From Microbacterium sp. 67-17 (GTDB taxonomy: Bacteria > Actinomycetota > Actinomycetes > Actinomycetales > Microbacteriaceae): a stretch of 64,000 nucleotides of DNA. The stretch is taken from positions 1 through 64,000 of the forward strand of contig NZ_MKTR01000012.1 of NCBI RefSeq assembly GCF_001898325.1, written 5' to 3'. The stretch's first letter is position 1. Each line of letters begins with the position of its first letter. Below the pieces are notes generated by a model. That model ran no database searches. It saw only the letters and a program-made list of their open reading frames with translations, and had not been told where the DNA came from. The position numbers and the translations under genes were made by a program. Positions 29,301-37,934 of the stretch are shown in pieces.

Positions 29301-29990
29301 GAGATCGACGGCTTCGACCGCGCCAGGCAGGGAACGCTGGTCAGCGACCGAGAACGTGCGGATCTGCTCGACCTCGTCGCCGAAGAACTCCACACGATAC
29401 GGATGGTCGGCGACGGTCGGGAACACATCCAGGATGCCGCCGCGCACCGCGAACTCGCCGCGACGCGAGACCATATCCACACGGTGGTAGGCAAGTTCGA
29501 CCAGCCGCTCGACGATCACCGCCAGATCGTGGCCGCGTTCACCGGCACGCAGCCGCACCGGTTCGACCGCGGCAAGCCCCGCGGCCAGCGGCTGCAGCGC
29601 CGCGCGCACCGACGCGACGACGACGACCGGCTGCGCCCCAGCAGAGGATGCGACACGGGCGAGCGTCTCCAGCCGGCGTCCAACCGTCTCAGGACTGGGG
29701 CTCAGCCGCTCGTGCGGCAGGGTCTCCCACGCGGGAAAGGGCAGCACCGCCGCTTCGGGAAGAAGGGCCCGCAGTGCCGGAATCAGCGACTCAACCCGGC
29801 GACCGGTCGGGGCTATCGCTAGCAACACAGGCGGCTTGCCCGCGTCCCGGCGCCGACGAACGAGAGCGCTCAGCAGCGGGGCATCCAGGCCGTCGACAAC
29901 CGAGACGTCGGCATCGACGGCAGCCGCCGCAACCACATCCCGGAAGTGCTCGGAGCGGTCGAGGGCGCGCGAGATCCCGGGAAAAGCCAC
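26367..29990 (-). CDS. mfd: Transcription-repair coupling factor Mfd
   Basis: 1207 aa. UvrB-like N-terminal module, RNA polymerase-interacting domain (HVVHATHGIGRFVEL), then a RecG-like helicase with Walker A GDVGFGKTE, DEEQ box (IIDEEQRFGVEHK), SATPIPRT and QLRGRVGRG. It removes stalled RNA polymerase and recruits UvrA. The GTG start is 6 nt after TAGAAT, implying a leaderless mRNA. It ends in overlap with the convergent SIP gene. Confidence 0.97.
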   Translation of the reverse strand: MAFPGISRALDRSEHFRDVVAAAAVDADVSVVDGLDAPLLSALVRRRRDAGKPPVLLAIAPTGRRVESLIPALRALLPEAAVLPFPAWETLPHERLSPSPETVGRRLETLARVASSAGAQPVVVVASVRAALQPLAAGLAAVEPVRLRAGERGHDLAVIVERLVELAYHRVDMVSRRGEFAVRGGILDVFPTVADHPYRVEFFGDEVEQIRTFSVADQRSLPGAVEAVDLLPGRELLLTADVRARARQLAAEFAGLQGMLEKMAEGIPAEGMESLTPALVPRMATLVDYLPEGSAVVLVDPERSRTRARTLAETNHEFLEAAWSAATAGASTPVDLGGGDFLTIAQLRAAVHDRSGVWWTLSPFDSGAADAAAEGLLADDLDDMLGDAPVRIPARPVPSFHGNVEGATAYVGERVAAGWSVVVTASGTGLVERARDVLADREIAAAIIDDADASPEPGRVLLAVAQLERGFELEDAQLAVLTESEFYGRTIGGDSRVVKKLASKRRNVVDPLQLAPGDHVVHATHGIGRFVELAKREVSSGGRNPVKSVREYVVLEYAPSKRGYPGDKLMVPTDQLDLLSRYVGGEAPTLSKMGGSDWAQAKGRARKAVRDIAVELVKLYSARMAAKGHAFGPDTPWQRELEEAFPFAETMDQLQTIDEIKADMERPIPMDRLLSGDVGFGKTEVAVRAAFKAIQDGKQVAMLVPTTLLVKQHLETFTERFAGFPVKVKALSRFQTDKEARETLAGLTDGTVDMVIGTHRILTEKVIFKDLGLMIIDEEQRFGVEHKDALKKLKTNVDILAMSATPIPRTLEMAVTGIREMSTLQTPPEDRHPILTYVGARNDKQIAAAIRRELLREGQVFYVHNRVSSIQRVASELAELVPEARVVVAHGQMGEHQLEQVVDDFWERKADVLVSTTIIETGLDIANANTIIIDRADKYGLSQLHQLRGRVGRGRERAYAYFLYDDAKPLSETAADRLETIAVNNDLGSGMQVALKDLELRGAGNLLGAEQAGHIAGVGFDLYLRMIGEAVATFRGEDVEGPAELRLELPVQARIPEDYIDSERLRLEAYQKLSAAASATAKDDAIDAVIEELTDRYGEPPAEVAGLLSMARLRRRAARAGLTDVVAMGPNLRIAPARLADSMRVRLQRLYPAAKLLAGGEAVVVPLPRAGGEPVAEADLIAWVDTLLGQLWPEPVAADTGAPAVQD

Positions 29991-29996
29991 CGGATG

Positions 29997-30002
29997 ATTC
30001 TA
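29997..30002 (-). promoter_or_regulatory. Candidate -10 box (TAGAAT) of mfd
   Basis: TAGAAT, 6 nt before the GTG, in the 35-bp gap after pth; no Shine-Dalgarno lies between them. Confidence 0.5.
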
Positions 30003-30025
30003 GGCCGCCCGCCAGCCTTCCCGGG

Positions 30026-30610
30026 TCAGGGGCGAGGAGCGTGGTGAACCTGTTGCGCCGCGAGCAGACCCTCATCAACGAGTCGCTCGACGGCATCGGC
30101 GGCATCCGAGACAGCGAGAGCGAGTTCCTCCCGGGCAGAAGCAGGGAACTGCTGCAGCACCCAGTCCGCTGGATCCTGGCGCCCCGGCGGACGACCGATT
30201 CCGACGCGCACCCGTGGAAAGTCCGGGGTACCCAGGGCCTTCGCGACGTCCCGCACCCCATTGTGACCGCCGTGCCCGCCGCCGATCTTGAGCCGCACGG
30301 CGTCGAACGGGATGTCGAGCTCGTCGTGAACGATGACGACACGCTGCGGGGGGATCCCGTAGAACTGCACGAGTCCTGCGACGGGTCCCCCCGAGACGTT
30401 CATGAAGGTGTTCGGTTTGGCGAGTACGAGCTTGGGTCCGCCCGGACGCAGCCACCCTTCAGCGACGCGCGCGTTCGCCTTGTGGGAGCGAAAGCCCTCG
30501 CCACGCCGATTCGCGAGCTCATCGACGACGAGCTGCCCGACGTTGTGGCGGGTGCGCTCGTACTGCGAGCCGGGATTGCCCAGGCCCACGATGAGCCATG
30601 CGTCGCTCAC
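30026..30610 (-). CDS. pth: Peptidyl-tRNA hydrolase
   Basis: 194 aa. It frees tRNA from prematurely released peptidyl-tRNA. Catalytic His in RTRHNVG, Asn in NTFMNVSG, Asp in IVHDELDIPFD, plus GLGNPGSQYE and GGHGGHNGVRD. The GTG at 30610 has GGGAGGGC 6 nt upstream. It follows rplY by 34 nt on the same strand, the usual rplY-pth pair. Confidence 0.95.
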   Translation of the reverse strand: MSDAWLIVGLGNPGSQYERTRHNVGQLVVDELANRRGEGFRSHKANARVAEGWLRPGGPKLVLAKPNTFMNVSGGPVAGLVQFYGIPPQRVVIVHDELDIPFDAVRLKIGGGHGGHNGVRDVAKALGTPDFPRVRVGIGRPPGRQDPADWVLQQFPASAREELALAVSDAADAVERLVDEGLLAAQQVHHAPRP

Positions 30611-30644
30611 GGCAGCGCCCTCCCGGCTCGCTCAGCCTGTCGGA

Positions 30645-31268
30645 TTACTCCGACTCGGTCGCAGCGTCCTCGGCCTCGCCGGCGTCAGCGGCAGCGTTGT
30701 CCTCGGCGGCAGCCTCATCGGCGGCGGCGGCAGCGGGCACCGAAATCGCAACGACAAGCACCTCGGGGTCGGTGACCAGCGTCGCACCCTTGGGGAGTGC
30801 CAGTTCGCCGGCGGTGATGCGCGCGCCCTCTTCAAGGCCCTCGACATCGACCTCGACGTGCTGAGGGATGTGGGTGGCCTCGACCTCGAGCGAGACGCTC
30901 GTTGCGTCCTGGTTCACGATGGTGCCCGAGAAGGACTCGCCCACGACGACAACCGGAACGTCGACCTGGACCTTCTCGCCCTTCTTGATGACGACGAGGT
31001 CGAGGTGCTCGATGATCTGGCGCACCGGGTCCTTCTGAACGTCCTTTACGAGCGCAAGCTGAGACTTGCCGGCGATGTCGAGCTCGATCAGGGCGTTCGC
31101 GTGGCGCACGAGCAGCAGCATCTGGTGGCCGGGGAGCGCGACGTGCACCGGGTCGGTGCCGTGGCCGTACAGCACGGCGGGGATCTTGCCAGCGGCGCGC
31201 AGACGGCGGGCGAAGCCCTTGCCGAAGTTTTCGCGCAGTTCGGCGTGGACGGTGGTGTCTTCAGACAT
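30645..31268 (-). CDS. rplY: 50S ribosomal protein L25/general stress protein Ctc
   Basis: 207 aa from ATG 31268 (AGGAG 7 nt upstream; an ATG at 31274 is too close to it). N-terminal 5S-rRNA-binding L25 domain (GKGFARRLRAAGKIPAVLYG) and C-terminal TL5/Ctc domain (about 95-185), with an acidic Ala/Glu-rich tail (AAADEAAAEDNAAADAGEAE). The long form is usual in actinobacteria. Transcribed with pth; 240 bp of intergenic DNA separate it from the divergent 41-aa ORF. Confidence 0.94.
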   Translation of the reverse strand: MSEDTTVHAELRENFGKGFARRLRAAGKIPAVLYGHGTDPVHVALPGHQMLLLVRHANALIELDIAGKSQLALVKDVQKDPVRQIIEHLDLVVIKKGEKVQVDVPVVVVGESFSGTIVNQDATSVSLEVEATHIPQHVEVDVEGLEEGARITAGELALPKGATLVTDPEVLVVAISVPAAAAADEAAAEDNAAADAGEAEDAATESE

Positions 31269-31508
31269 GTGCATTCTCCTTGGGCAGAGACCGGGTGCTG
31301 ATCTCAGCCCGGACGTCAGGGGGTTCGACTCAACCGCGAGCGCGTGAGGAACCGTGAGGCCGCACACCCTCGTCGATAACGGATGCCGTGAGCAGTGCTG
31401 GACGCACGCGCGAGCATCCCTCGCCGAAGTACAGTCCGCAAGTCTACCAGCGGCCCGGGTACGATGGTGACGGGCCGTGACGGGCCCGCTTCCCGAGAGC
31501 AAGGACGA

Positions 31509-31634
31509 ATGATGGACGCCCAGGTCACCTCGAACATTCTCGTCGCCGTGATCGGCATCCTCACCCTCGGCACCCTCGTCGGTGTCGTCGCGGCCTTCTG
31601 GTCGATGGGCCGCTCGGCTTACCGCAAGGAGTGA
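31509..31634 (+). CDS. Small single-helix membrane protein
   Basis: 41 aa: short polar start (MMDAQVTSN), one helix from about residue 10 to 31 (ILVAVIGILTLGTLVGVVAA), then a basic end RSAYRKE. AAGGA lies 5 nt before the first ATG; the second ATG (31512) is possible. It precedes gnd by 59 nt. I do not recognise the family; function unknown. Confidence 0.6.
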   Translation: MMDAQVTSNILVAVIGILTLGTLVGVVAAFWSMGRSAYRKE

Positions 31635-31693
31635 GACGCGACGTTCCCTTAGGCTGACTGCGGCAACCACCCGCAGACGCCCAGGGAGTGAAC

Positions 31694-33169
31694 GTGACGG
31701 ATCAGGCAGCGACGAGCACCGCGACAGCGAACATCGGAGTCGTGGGGCTCGCGGTCATGGGGTCCAACCTCGCGCGCAACCTCGCCAGCCGCGAGGGCAA
31801 CACCGTCGCGATCTTCAACCGCAGCGCGCAGAAGACCGAGCACCTGGTCGCGGAGCACCCCGAAGCAGGCTTCGTCGCCACGTTCTCGTACGAGGACTTC
31901 GCAGCGTCTCTCACCACGCCCCGAACCGCGATCATCATGGTCAAGGCAGGCGCCGGCACGGATGCCGTCATCGACGAGCTTCTGCGCGTCTTCGAGCCCG
32001 GCGACATCATCGTCGACGGTGGCAACGCCCTGTTCACAGACACCATCCGCCGCGAGAAGGCTGTCCGCGAGACGGGCATCAACTTCGTCGGAATGGGGGT
32101 ATCCGGTGGTGAGGAAGGCGCACTCCTCGGCCCGTCGCTGATGCCCGGCGGATCGGACGAGTCGTGGGTCACGCTCGGCCCCATCCTCAAGAGCATCGCC
32201 GCGGTCGCCGAAGGCGAACCGTGCGTCACCCACATCGGGCACGACGGCGCCGGTCACTTCGTCAAGATGGTCCACAACGGCATCGAGTACGCCGACATGC
32301 AGGTGATCGCCGAGGCCTACGACATCATCCGCCACGCGACCGGGTACTCCCCCGCACAGATCGCCGACGTGTTCGCCGAGTGGAACCGCGGCGAACTCGA
32401 GTCGTACCTGATCGAGATCACCGCAGAGGTGCTGCGCCAGGTCGACAGCGACACCAACCTGCCGCTCGTCGACATCGTCCTCGACCAGGCCGGTGCGAAA
32501 GGCACCGGCGGGTGGACTGCACAGACCGCCATCGACCTCGGCGTGCCGGCATCCGGGATCGCCGAAGCGGTGTTCGCTCGCTCGCTCTCGTCGCACCCCG
32601 AACAGCGGGCCACCGCCGGAGTGCTGCCTGGGCCCGACACGAGCGACGGGGTCGCGCTCATGGACGAGCCCGAAGAGTTCATCGAGCAGGTCCGTCGCGC
32701 CCTGTACGCATCCAAGATCGTCGCGTACTCGCAGGGATTCGACATCATCCGTGCCGGCGCTGCGCACTACGGCTGGAACATCGATCTCGGCCGCGTGGCG
32801 GCGATCTGGCGGGGCGGGTGCATCATCCGTGCGCGGTTCCTGAACCGCATCACCGAGGCGTACGCGCAGACCCCCGATCTGCCGGTCTTGATGACCGCCC
32901 CCTTCTTCGTGGATGCCCTCACCGGCGCTCAGAACGCGTGGCGGAACATCGTCGCCCTGTCGGCCGCGGCGGGCATCCCCGCTCCGGTGTTCTCGTCTTC
33001 GCTTGCCTACTACGACGGGCTGCGGGCGGGGCGGCTGCCGGCTGCCCTCATCCAGGGTCAGCGTGACTTCTTCGGAGCACACACCTACAAGCGCATCGAC
33101 CGCGCGGGCACGTTCCACACGCTGTGGTCGGGCGACCGCAGCGAGATCGAGGCCGTCGACACCCACTGA
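31694..33169 (+). CDS. gnd: 6-phosphogluconate dehydrogenase, decarboxylating
   Basis: 491 aa from GTG 31694, placed 5 nt after AGGGAG (a GTG at 31688 overlaps that site). NADP motif GLAVMGSNLARNLA, FNRS, substrate motif GGEEGALLGPSLMPGG and HNGIEYADMQ, and C-terminal QGQRDFFGAHTYKR. It oxidises 6-phosphogluconate to ribulose 5-phosphate in the pentose phosphate pathway. A strong terminator follows. Confidence 0.96.
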   Translation: MTDQAATSTATANIGVVGLAVMGSNLARNLASREGNTVAIFNRSAQKTEHLVAEHPEAGFVATFSYEDFAASLTTPRTAIIMVKAGAGTDAVIDELLRVFEPGDIIVDGGNALFTDTIRREKAVRETGINFVGMGVSGGEEGALLGPSLMPGGSDESWVTLGPILKSIAAVAEGEPCVTHIGHDGAGHFVKMVHNGIEYADMQVIAEAYDIIRHATGYSPAQIADVFAEWNRGELESYLIEITAEVLRQVDSDTNLPLVDIVLDQAGAKGTGGWTAQTAIDLGVPASGIAEAVFARSLSSHPEQRATAGVLPGPDTSDGVALMDEPEEFIEQVRRALYASKIVAYSQGFDIIRAGAAHYGWNIDLGRVAAIWRGGCIIRARFLNRITEAYAQTPDLPVLMTAPFFVDALTGAQNAWRNIVALSAAAGIPAPVFSSSLAYYDGLRAGRLPAALIQGQRDFFGAHTYKRIDRAGTFHTLWSGDRSEIEAVDTH

Positions 33170-33183
33170 CCTCACCGAGCGCC

Positions 33184-33222
33184 GAAAGGCCGTGACCGAC
33201 TCAGCCTCGGTCACGGCCTTTC
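33184..33222. terminator. Bidirectional hairpin terminator between gnd and the ABC exporter
   Basis: A perfect 16-bp stem (GAAAGGCCGTGACCGA, 33184-33199, with its complement at 33207-33222) and a 7-nt loop. The arm ends give GCCTTTC-type T-runs on both strands. It separates convergent genes. Confidence 0.85.
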
Positions 33223-33237
33223 GTTCGCGCAGTACCG

Positions 33238-33957
33238 TCAGATCTCGCGGACACTCCCCTTCTCAAGACGCAGGCGCCGATGAGCGCGGCGGGCGACTGC
33301 CGAATCGTGCGTCACCACGATGAGGGTCAGGCCATCCCGGTTGAGCCCTTCGAGCAGCTCCAGGATCTCGTCACGCATGTGCTCATCCAGGTTTCCCGTC
33401 GGCTCGTCAGCCAGGAGCACCCGCGGGCGCTTGGCGATAGCGCGGGCGATCGCGACGCGCTGCTGCTGCCCACCCGAGAGCTCGCCCGGCAGATGGTCGG
33501 CGCGCTCGGCCAGGCCGACCTGGGCAAGCGCCTCGGTGACGCGGCTGGCTCGATCAGCACCGGTCAGAGCGAGCGGCTCGAGTCCCATATCCACGTTCTC
33601 GTGCGCGGTGAGCGTCGGAATCAGGTTGAACCCCTGGAACACGAAACCCACCTCGGTGGCTCGGACACGTCCGAGTTTCGCGTTCGAGGCTTTCGCCACA
33701 TCGACATCCCCGAGCTTGACGGCACCCGAGGTCGGCCGGTCGAGTGCACCCAGCATCTGCAGGAGGGTGGACTTTCCCCCGCCCGTCGGACCCTGGATGG
33801 TGACGAATTCTCCTTCGCGGATCTCGAGATCGACGCCCGCCAGGGCGCGGATCTTCCGGTTCTTCTGCTGGTACTCGCGGATGACCGCCTGCAAGGCGTA
33901 TATCGGCGACGATGCGGCTGCGTCGACGGATGCCGGCGCGGGGTGGATCATGCTCAT
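33238..33957 (-). CDS. ABC exporter ATP-binding protein (MacB/LolD type)
   Basis: 239 aa from ATG 33957, 6 nt after AGGAG; the longer frame to 34005 has no site. Walker [13 protein letters not shown]-loop VGFVFQGFN, signature [12 protein letters not shown], Walker [14 protein letters not shown]-loop VVTHD. It powers the FtsX-like permease encoded just upstream (52 nt). The family extrudes peptides, antibiotics or lipoproteins. Likely controlled by the divergent two-component system. Confidence 0.92.
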   Translation of the reverse strand: MSMIHPAPASVDAAASSPIYALQAVIREYQQKNRKIRALAGVDLEIREGEFVTIQGPTGGGKSTLLQMLGALDRPTSGAVKLGDVDVAKASNAKLGRVRATEVGFVFQGFNLIPTLTAHENVDMGLEPLALTGADRASRVTEALAQVGLAERADHLPGELSGGQQQRVAIARAIAKRPRVLLADEPTGNLDEHMRDEILELLEGLNRDGLTLIVVTHDSAVARRAHRRLRLEKGSVREI

Positions 33958-34009
33958 GGAGTTCTCCTGTTCGTTCGTGACAGATTCGTTCGCGACAGTG
34001 TTCATGTGC

Positions 34010-35464
34010 CTAGCCGACCGACCGCAGTGCTTCGGCGGGGCTCAGCCGGGCTGCACGCCAACCACCGAAGGCACCGGCGATCAGTCCTCCGGCGATGGCG
34101 ATTCCGACCGCCGCAGCTACCACCCAGAGCGTGACGGGAGCGTGAAGAACGACATCCGTTGCCGTTTGCTGCGCCATCCCTCCGAACCCTCCGCCCATCG
34201 GACCGCCTCCTTGGCCGGGTCCGCCCTGACCGGTGGTCGAGGACGTCGAGGAGATCGTCGGTGAGATCAGGTTGATGATCCCGATCCCCGCAAGCCCGAT
34301 CGCCAGGCCGATGGCACCACCGATCAGACCTTGAATCACCGATTCACCGGCTACCTGCCCGACCACGCGGCCGTTGGACCATCCGATCGCCTTGAGGGTT
34401 CCGAACTCCCGGGTGCGCCGTGTCACGCCCGAGATCGTGAAGAGCACGGCCAGCGCCAGTGCGACGGCGAGCACGAGGATCGACAGCCATGTTCCGAGGT
34501 TCGTGATGAGTGATGAGGCGCTCGAGAGGGACGACGAGACTGTCGATGCCAGATCGGACTGGGAGCTGACGGTGACGTCGGCGACGCTTCCCTCGATCTC
34601 TGCCTGGACCGCCTCGATCTGGTCGGCCGAGGTCGCCTGGACGTAGACCGTCGACACGACGTCCTCGAGCCCTGCCAGTGACTGTGCGACATCGAGCGGG
34701 ATGTACACGTTGGCCGCGGTGTCGGCGTCGCTCGAGGTCGAGGTGATGATCCCGACGACCTCGACGTCGGAGCCGCCGACATCGATCGTGTCCCCGACGG
34801 CGATCTCGTTGGTGGTCGCATACGTCGCGTCCACAACAGCGACGAGCTCCCCCGCGTCGTCAGCAGTCAGTGCACGGCCTTCCGAAACCTCGACCGCCGA
34901 CAGCGGCCCGACAGCCGTGTCATCAGGGTCGATCCCGAGGACGGTGAACGAGTTGAGATCAAAGGCACTGCCGCCGGCGCCGTCCGGGCCGCCCGACGGC
35001 GGCTCACCCGATTCACCCGGTCCCCCCTGCTGCATCTGTGATCTGTCGGGCATCTCACCGATGAAGGTGATGTTCGTGAGCGAAAGCGCGCCGGATGCTG
35101 CAGCAACCCCGTCGAGGGATGCAACGCTCTCGACTGTCGAGGCACCCAGTGTGCCGCGCATGAAGTCTGCCGTGAGGCGCGACTGCGACACCGATGTGGT
35201 CCCGTCCTCGGTCTGGCCGGCTTCGCTGTCGAACTCGAAGCGCTGACCACCGCCCTCGCCCGGTTCCGCAGCGGCCCCCGTCACCGTGAGATCGGTGCCG
35301 ACGCCGTACACGGACTCGAGCGCTTGCGCTTGTGCGTCGCGGACTCCCGCAGAGAGAGCGTTGACGACGATGACGAGAGCGATCGCGACGGCGAGGCCCA
35401 CCGCCACGATGATCGTCTGCTTCTTGCGTCCAGCGAGTTCGCGACGCAGATAAGTCCAGTACAT
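34010..35464 (-). CDS. FtsX/MacB-type ABC exporter permease
   Basis: 484 aa. First helix at about 17-38 ([20 protein letters not shown]), a large extracytoplasmic MacB-PCD domain (about 40-310), then three C-terminal helices. Two Gly/Pro/Gln-rich low-complexity inserts stand out: [17 protein letters not shown] in the periplasmic domain and [18 protein letters not shown] in the loop before the last helix. Substrate unknown. First gene of the exporter pair; its promoter faces the response-regulator gene. Confidence 0.9.
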   Translation of the reverse strand: MYWTYLRRELAGRKKQTIIVAVGLAVAIALVIVVNALSAGVRDAQAQALESVYGVGTDLTVTGAAAEPGEGGGQRFEFDSEAGQTEDGTTSVSQSRLTADFMRGTLGASTVESVASLDGVAAASGALSLTNITFIGEMPDRSQMQQGGPGESGEPPSGGPDGAGGSAFDLNSFTVLGIDPDDTAVGPLSAVEVSEGRALTADDAGELVAVVDATYATTNEIAVGDTIDVGGSDVEVVGIITSTSSDADTAANVYIPLDVAQSLAGLEDVVSTVYVQATSADQIEAVQAEIEGSVADVTVSSQSDLASTVSSSLSSASSLITNLGTWLSILVLAVALALAVLFTISGVTRRTREFGTLKAIGWSNGRVVGQVAGESVIQGLIGGAIGLAIGLAGIGIINLISPTISSTSSTTGQGGPGQGGGPMGGGFGGMAQQTATDVVLHAPVTLWVVAAAVGIAIAGGLIAGAFGGWRAARLSPAEALRSVG

Positions 35465-35539
35465 GGGTCTCCTTCAGCTCCTGTGTGCAGCCTTCGGCAC
35501 GACGGTAGGGACGACGCTGATGAGGCCGAGAAGGGATCG

Positions 35540-35556
35540 CTATGGCGAACCTATGG
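35540..35556. promoter_or_regulatory. Direct-repeat site CTATGG-N5-CTATGG (exporter side)
   Basis: Two CTATGG copies 11 bp apart, one helical turn, as usual for tandem OmpR-family regulators. It faces the permease gene and mirrors the site at 35618-35634. Confidence 0.65.
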
Positions 35557-35617
35557 ATCGCGCACCGCGCGAGACGGAGGAGTGAGCGCGACTTTCACAG
35601 ACGGCGCATAACTTTCT

Positions 35618-35634
35618 CCATAGGAAACCCATAG
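35618..35634. promoter_or_regulatory. Direct-repeat site CCATAG-N5-CCATAG (regulator side)
   Basis: Reverse complement of the 35540-35556 half-site with the same 11-bp period, 21 bp before the response-regulator ATG. It probably mediates autoregulation. Confidence 0.65.
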
Positions 35635-35655
35635 CTGGAGCATCACAATGAGTCC

Positions 35656-36387
35656 ATGACATCTCCGGCCCCCGCCCTGCGCCGACCCGACGGCGCAGCC
35701 GTCCGCATCCTCGTCGTCGATGACGAGCAGATGCTCACCGATCTGCTCTCGATGGCCCTGCGCATGGAGGGCTGGGATGTTCGCACCGCGGCATCCGGAT
35801 TCGAGGCTCTGCAGGCAGTCCGAGACTTCGAACCCGATGCGATGGTGCTCGACATCATGATGCCCGACCTCGATGGAATGGCGGTGCTGCATCGGCTGCG
35901 ACAGTCGGGCAACGACGTGCCGGTGCTGTTTCTGACCGCGAAGGACGCCGTCTCCGACCGGGTCGCGGGACTCACCGCAGGCGGCGACGACTACGTGACG
36001 AAGCCGTTCAGTCTCGAGGAGGTCGTCGCACGACTTCGCGGTCTCATGCGCCGCGCGGGTACGGCGACGCAGAGCGAGGACGAGCCGATTCTGCGCGTGG
36101 CCGATCTGTCTCTGAATGAGGACAGCCACGAAGTCGAGCGCGGCGGCGACGAGATCGAACTGACGGCAACGGAGTTCGAGCTGCTGCGTTACCTGATGCG
36201 CAACCAGCGCCGCGTCGTGTCCAAAGCACAGATCCTTGATCGCGTCTGGAACTACGACTTCGGTGGCAGATCCAGCGTCGTGGAACTGTACATCTCCTAC
36301 CTGCGCAAGAAGATCGATCAGGGCAAGGAGCCGCTGATCCATACCGTGCGTGGCGTGGGCTACATGATCAAGGCGCCGACACAGTGA
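35656..36387 (+). CDS. OmpR/PhoB-family response regulator
   Basis: 243 aa. Receiver domain with VVDDE at 20-24, phospho-acceptor Asp66 (VLDIMMPDLDG) and Lys in YVTKPF; C-terminal winged helix with LTATEFELLRYLM and RGVGYMIKAP. Its stop overlaps the kinase start (ATGA, 36384-36387). The paired repeats in the divergent promoter suggest that it controls both its own operon and the ABC exporter. Confidence 0.92.
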   Translation: MTSPAPALRRPDGAAVRILVVDDEQMLTDLLSMALRMEGWDVRTAASGFEALQAVRDFEPDAMVLDIMMPDLDGMAVLHRLRQSGNDVPVLFLTAKDAVSDRVAGLTAGGDDYVTKPFSLEEVVARLRGLMRRAGTATQSEDEPILRVADLSLNEDSHEVERGGDEIELTATEFELLRYLMRNQRRVVSKAQILDRVWNYDFGGRSSVVELYISYLRKKIDQGKEPLIHTVRGVGYMIKAPTQ

Positions 36388-37934
36388 GTGATTCTCACCG
36401 GCGCGGATGGCGACCGTGGGGTCTGGAGGGGCGCCTGGTCGTCACGATCGTTGCCGTCGTGGCGCTGATCTTCGCGACGGTCAGCATCGCCACGGGAGCG
36501 ATCCTCGGCTCGATTCTGCAGTCGAACCTCGATAACGAGGTCACCGAAGCCACCGCGAAGGCGCTGCGAACCGTCCACGACGCGCCCCAGGTTGCCGCGG
36601 GCACCGAGGATGCCGCGGCCCTCCTGGCTTCGGGACCGTTCGAGCCGGGCTTTCTCATCGTCATCGAGTCAGCCTTCGGATCCGTCACGGGCGGGTATGT
36701 CGATGCTGCCGGAACCGTGACAACTCTCGATGACTCGCAGGTCGACCAGATCGTGCAGCAGCTGATCCAGCCGGGCGAGGGTGGCCCCGTTCGCGAGATC
36801 ACCATCGACGGCGTCGGCACCTACCGGATGGTCGCACTCGGTGGGGGCAGCTTCGCGATAGCCTCGGGCCTTCCGGTCAGCCAGGTGACGGCGACGCTCG
36901 CGCAGATCGCGACGACCGTCGCGCTGCTGACCACGGGCGGCCTGGTGCTTCTGGGGCTTGCGGTGACGGTGATCGTGCGGCGGAGTCTGCGGCCGCTTCG
37001 CGTGGTAGCCGATACTGCTGAGCGCGTCGCGAGCATGCCGATGGCCGAGGGTGCCGTCTCGATCGCTGATCGGGTGCCGGAGTCGGAAACCGACGAGCAC
37101 ACCGAGATCGGGCGCGTCGGCCATGCCCTGAACACCCTCTTGGACCACGTCGACGCGTCGCTGGAGGCGCGCCAGCGCAACGAGGAGCGGATGCGACGGT
37201 TTGTCGCAGATGCCAGTCACGAGCTGCGCACACCTCTCGCCTCGATCCGCGGCTACTCGGAACTGTCGCTGCGCGACCCCGAGCTGAGCGAGTCCACAGA
37301 ATCGGCTCTGTCTCGGATTCAGGCGCAGTCGTTGCGGATGACGCGGCTTGTGGAAGACCTTCTGCTTCTCGCGCGACTCGACGAGGGCCAAGAGCTCGTC
37401 TACGGGGTCGTGGATCTCACGCAGCTTGCCGTCGAGGCGCTCGGCGATGCGCAGGTCGCAGGTCCTGAGCACGTCTGGCTGCTGGAGGTGGACGAGGAGC
37501 CGGTGACGGTGCCCGGCGACTCCGCCCGGCTGCAGCAGGTGGTCGTGAACATGCTCGCAAACGCACGGACTCATACCCCCGCGGGGACCGAGGTCACCCT
37601 CTCGGTCGGTCGCGAGGACGCGGCCGAGAGCGAGTCTCAGACGGATACCGCGGTGATCCGTGTCCATGACAACGGGCCGGGGATCGAGCCCGCCATCGCC
37701 GACGAACTGTTCGAGAGGTTTTCGCGCGCCGACAGATCACGCGCCCGGCAAACCGGTGGAACCGGGCTCGGCCTCTCGATAGCGCGTGCGATCGTGCACG
37801 CTCACCACGGTGAGATCTCGGTGCAGAGCCGCCCCGGGGACACGACGTTCACCGTGCGCCTTCCGCTTCCTGAAGACCTGGGTCGAGCCGGCGCCGGCCT
37901 CACCGATGCGGCTCCGACGGGTGCCGCTCAGTAG
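36384..37934 (+). CDS. Membrane sensor histidine kinase
   Basis: 516 aa. Helices at about 16-38 and 172-195 flank a sensor domain outside the membrane of about 130 residues; then HAMP, HisKA with phospho-acceptor His279 (SHELRTPLASIRGYSEL), and HATPase with N-box NMLANARTHTP and G-boxes DNGPGI and GGTGLGLSIARAI. Partner of the preceding regulator. The signal is unknown; the exporter link suggests an antimicrobial peptide or envelope stress. Its 3' end overlaps the convergent reductase gene by 7 nt. Confidence 0.92.
   Translation: MSDSHRRGWRPWGLEGRLVVTIVAVVALIFATVSIATGAILGSILQSNLDNEVTEATAKALRTVHDAPQVAAGTEDAAALLASGPFEPGFLIVIESAFGSVTGGYVDAAGTVTTLDDSQVDQIVQQLIQPGEGGPVREITIDGVGTYRMVALGGGSFAIASGLPVSQVTATLAQIATTVALLTTGGLVLLGLAVTVIVRRSLRPLRVVADTAERVASMPMAEGAVSIADRVPESETDEHTEIGRVGHALNTLLDHVDASLEARQRNEERMRRFVADASHELRTPLASIRGYSELSLRDPELSESTESALSRIQAQSLRMTRLVEDLLLLARLDEGQELVYGVVDLTQLAVEALGDAQVAGPEHVWLLEVDEEPVTVPGDSARLQQVVVNMLANARTHTPAGTEVTLSVGREDAAESESQTDTAVIRVHDNGPGIEPAIADELFERFSRADRSRARQTGGTGLGLSIARAIVHAHHGEISVQSRPGDTTFTVRLPLPEDLGRAGAGLTDAAPTGAAQ

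Noticed and set aside
27156..29822. 888-codon open frame antisense to mfd
   Set aside because: It lies opposite a complete, motif-verified mfd. Long antisense frames are expected in GC-rich coding DNA; the translation is Arg/Asp/His-rich with no motif.
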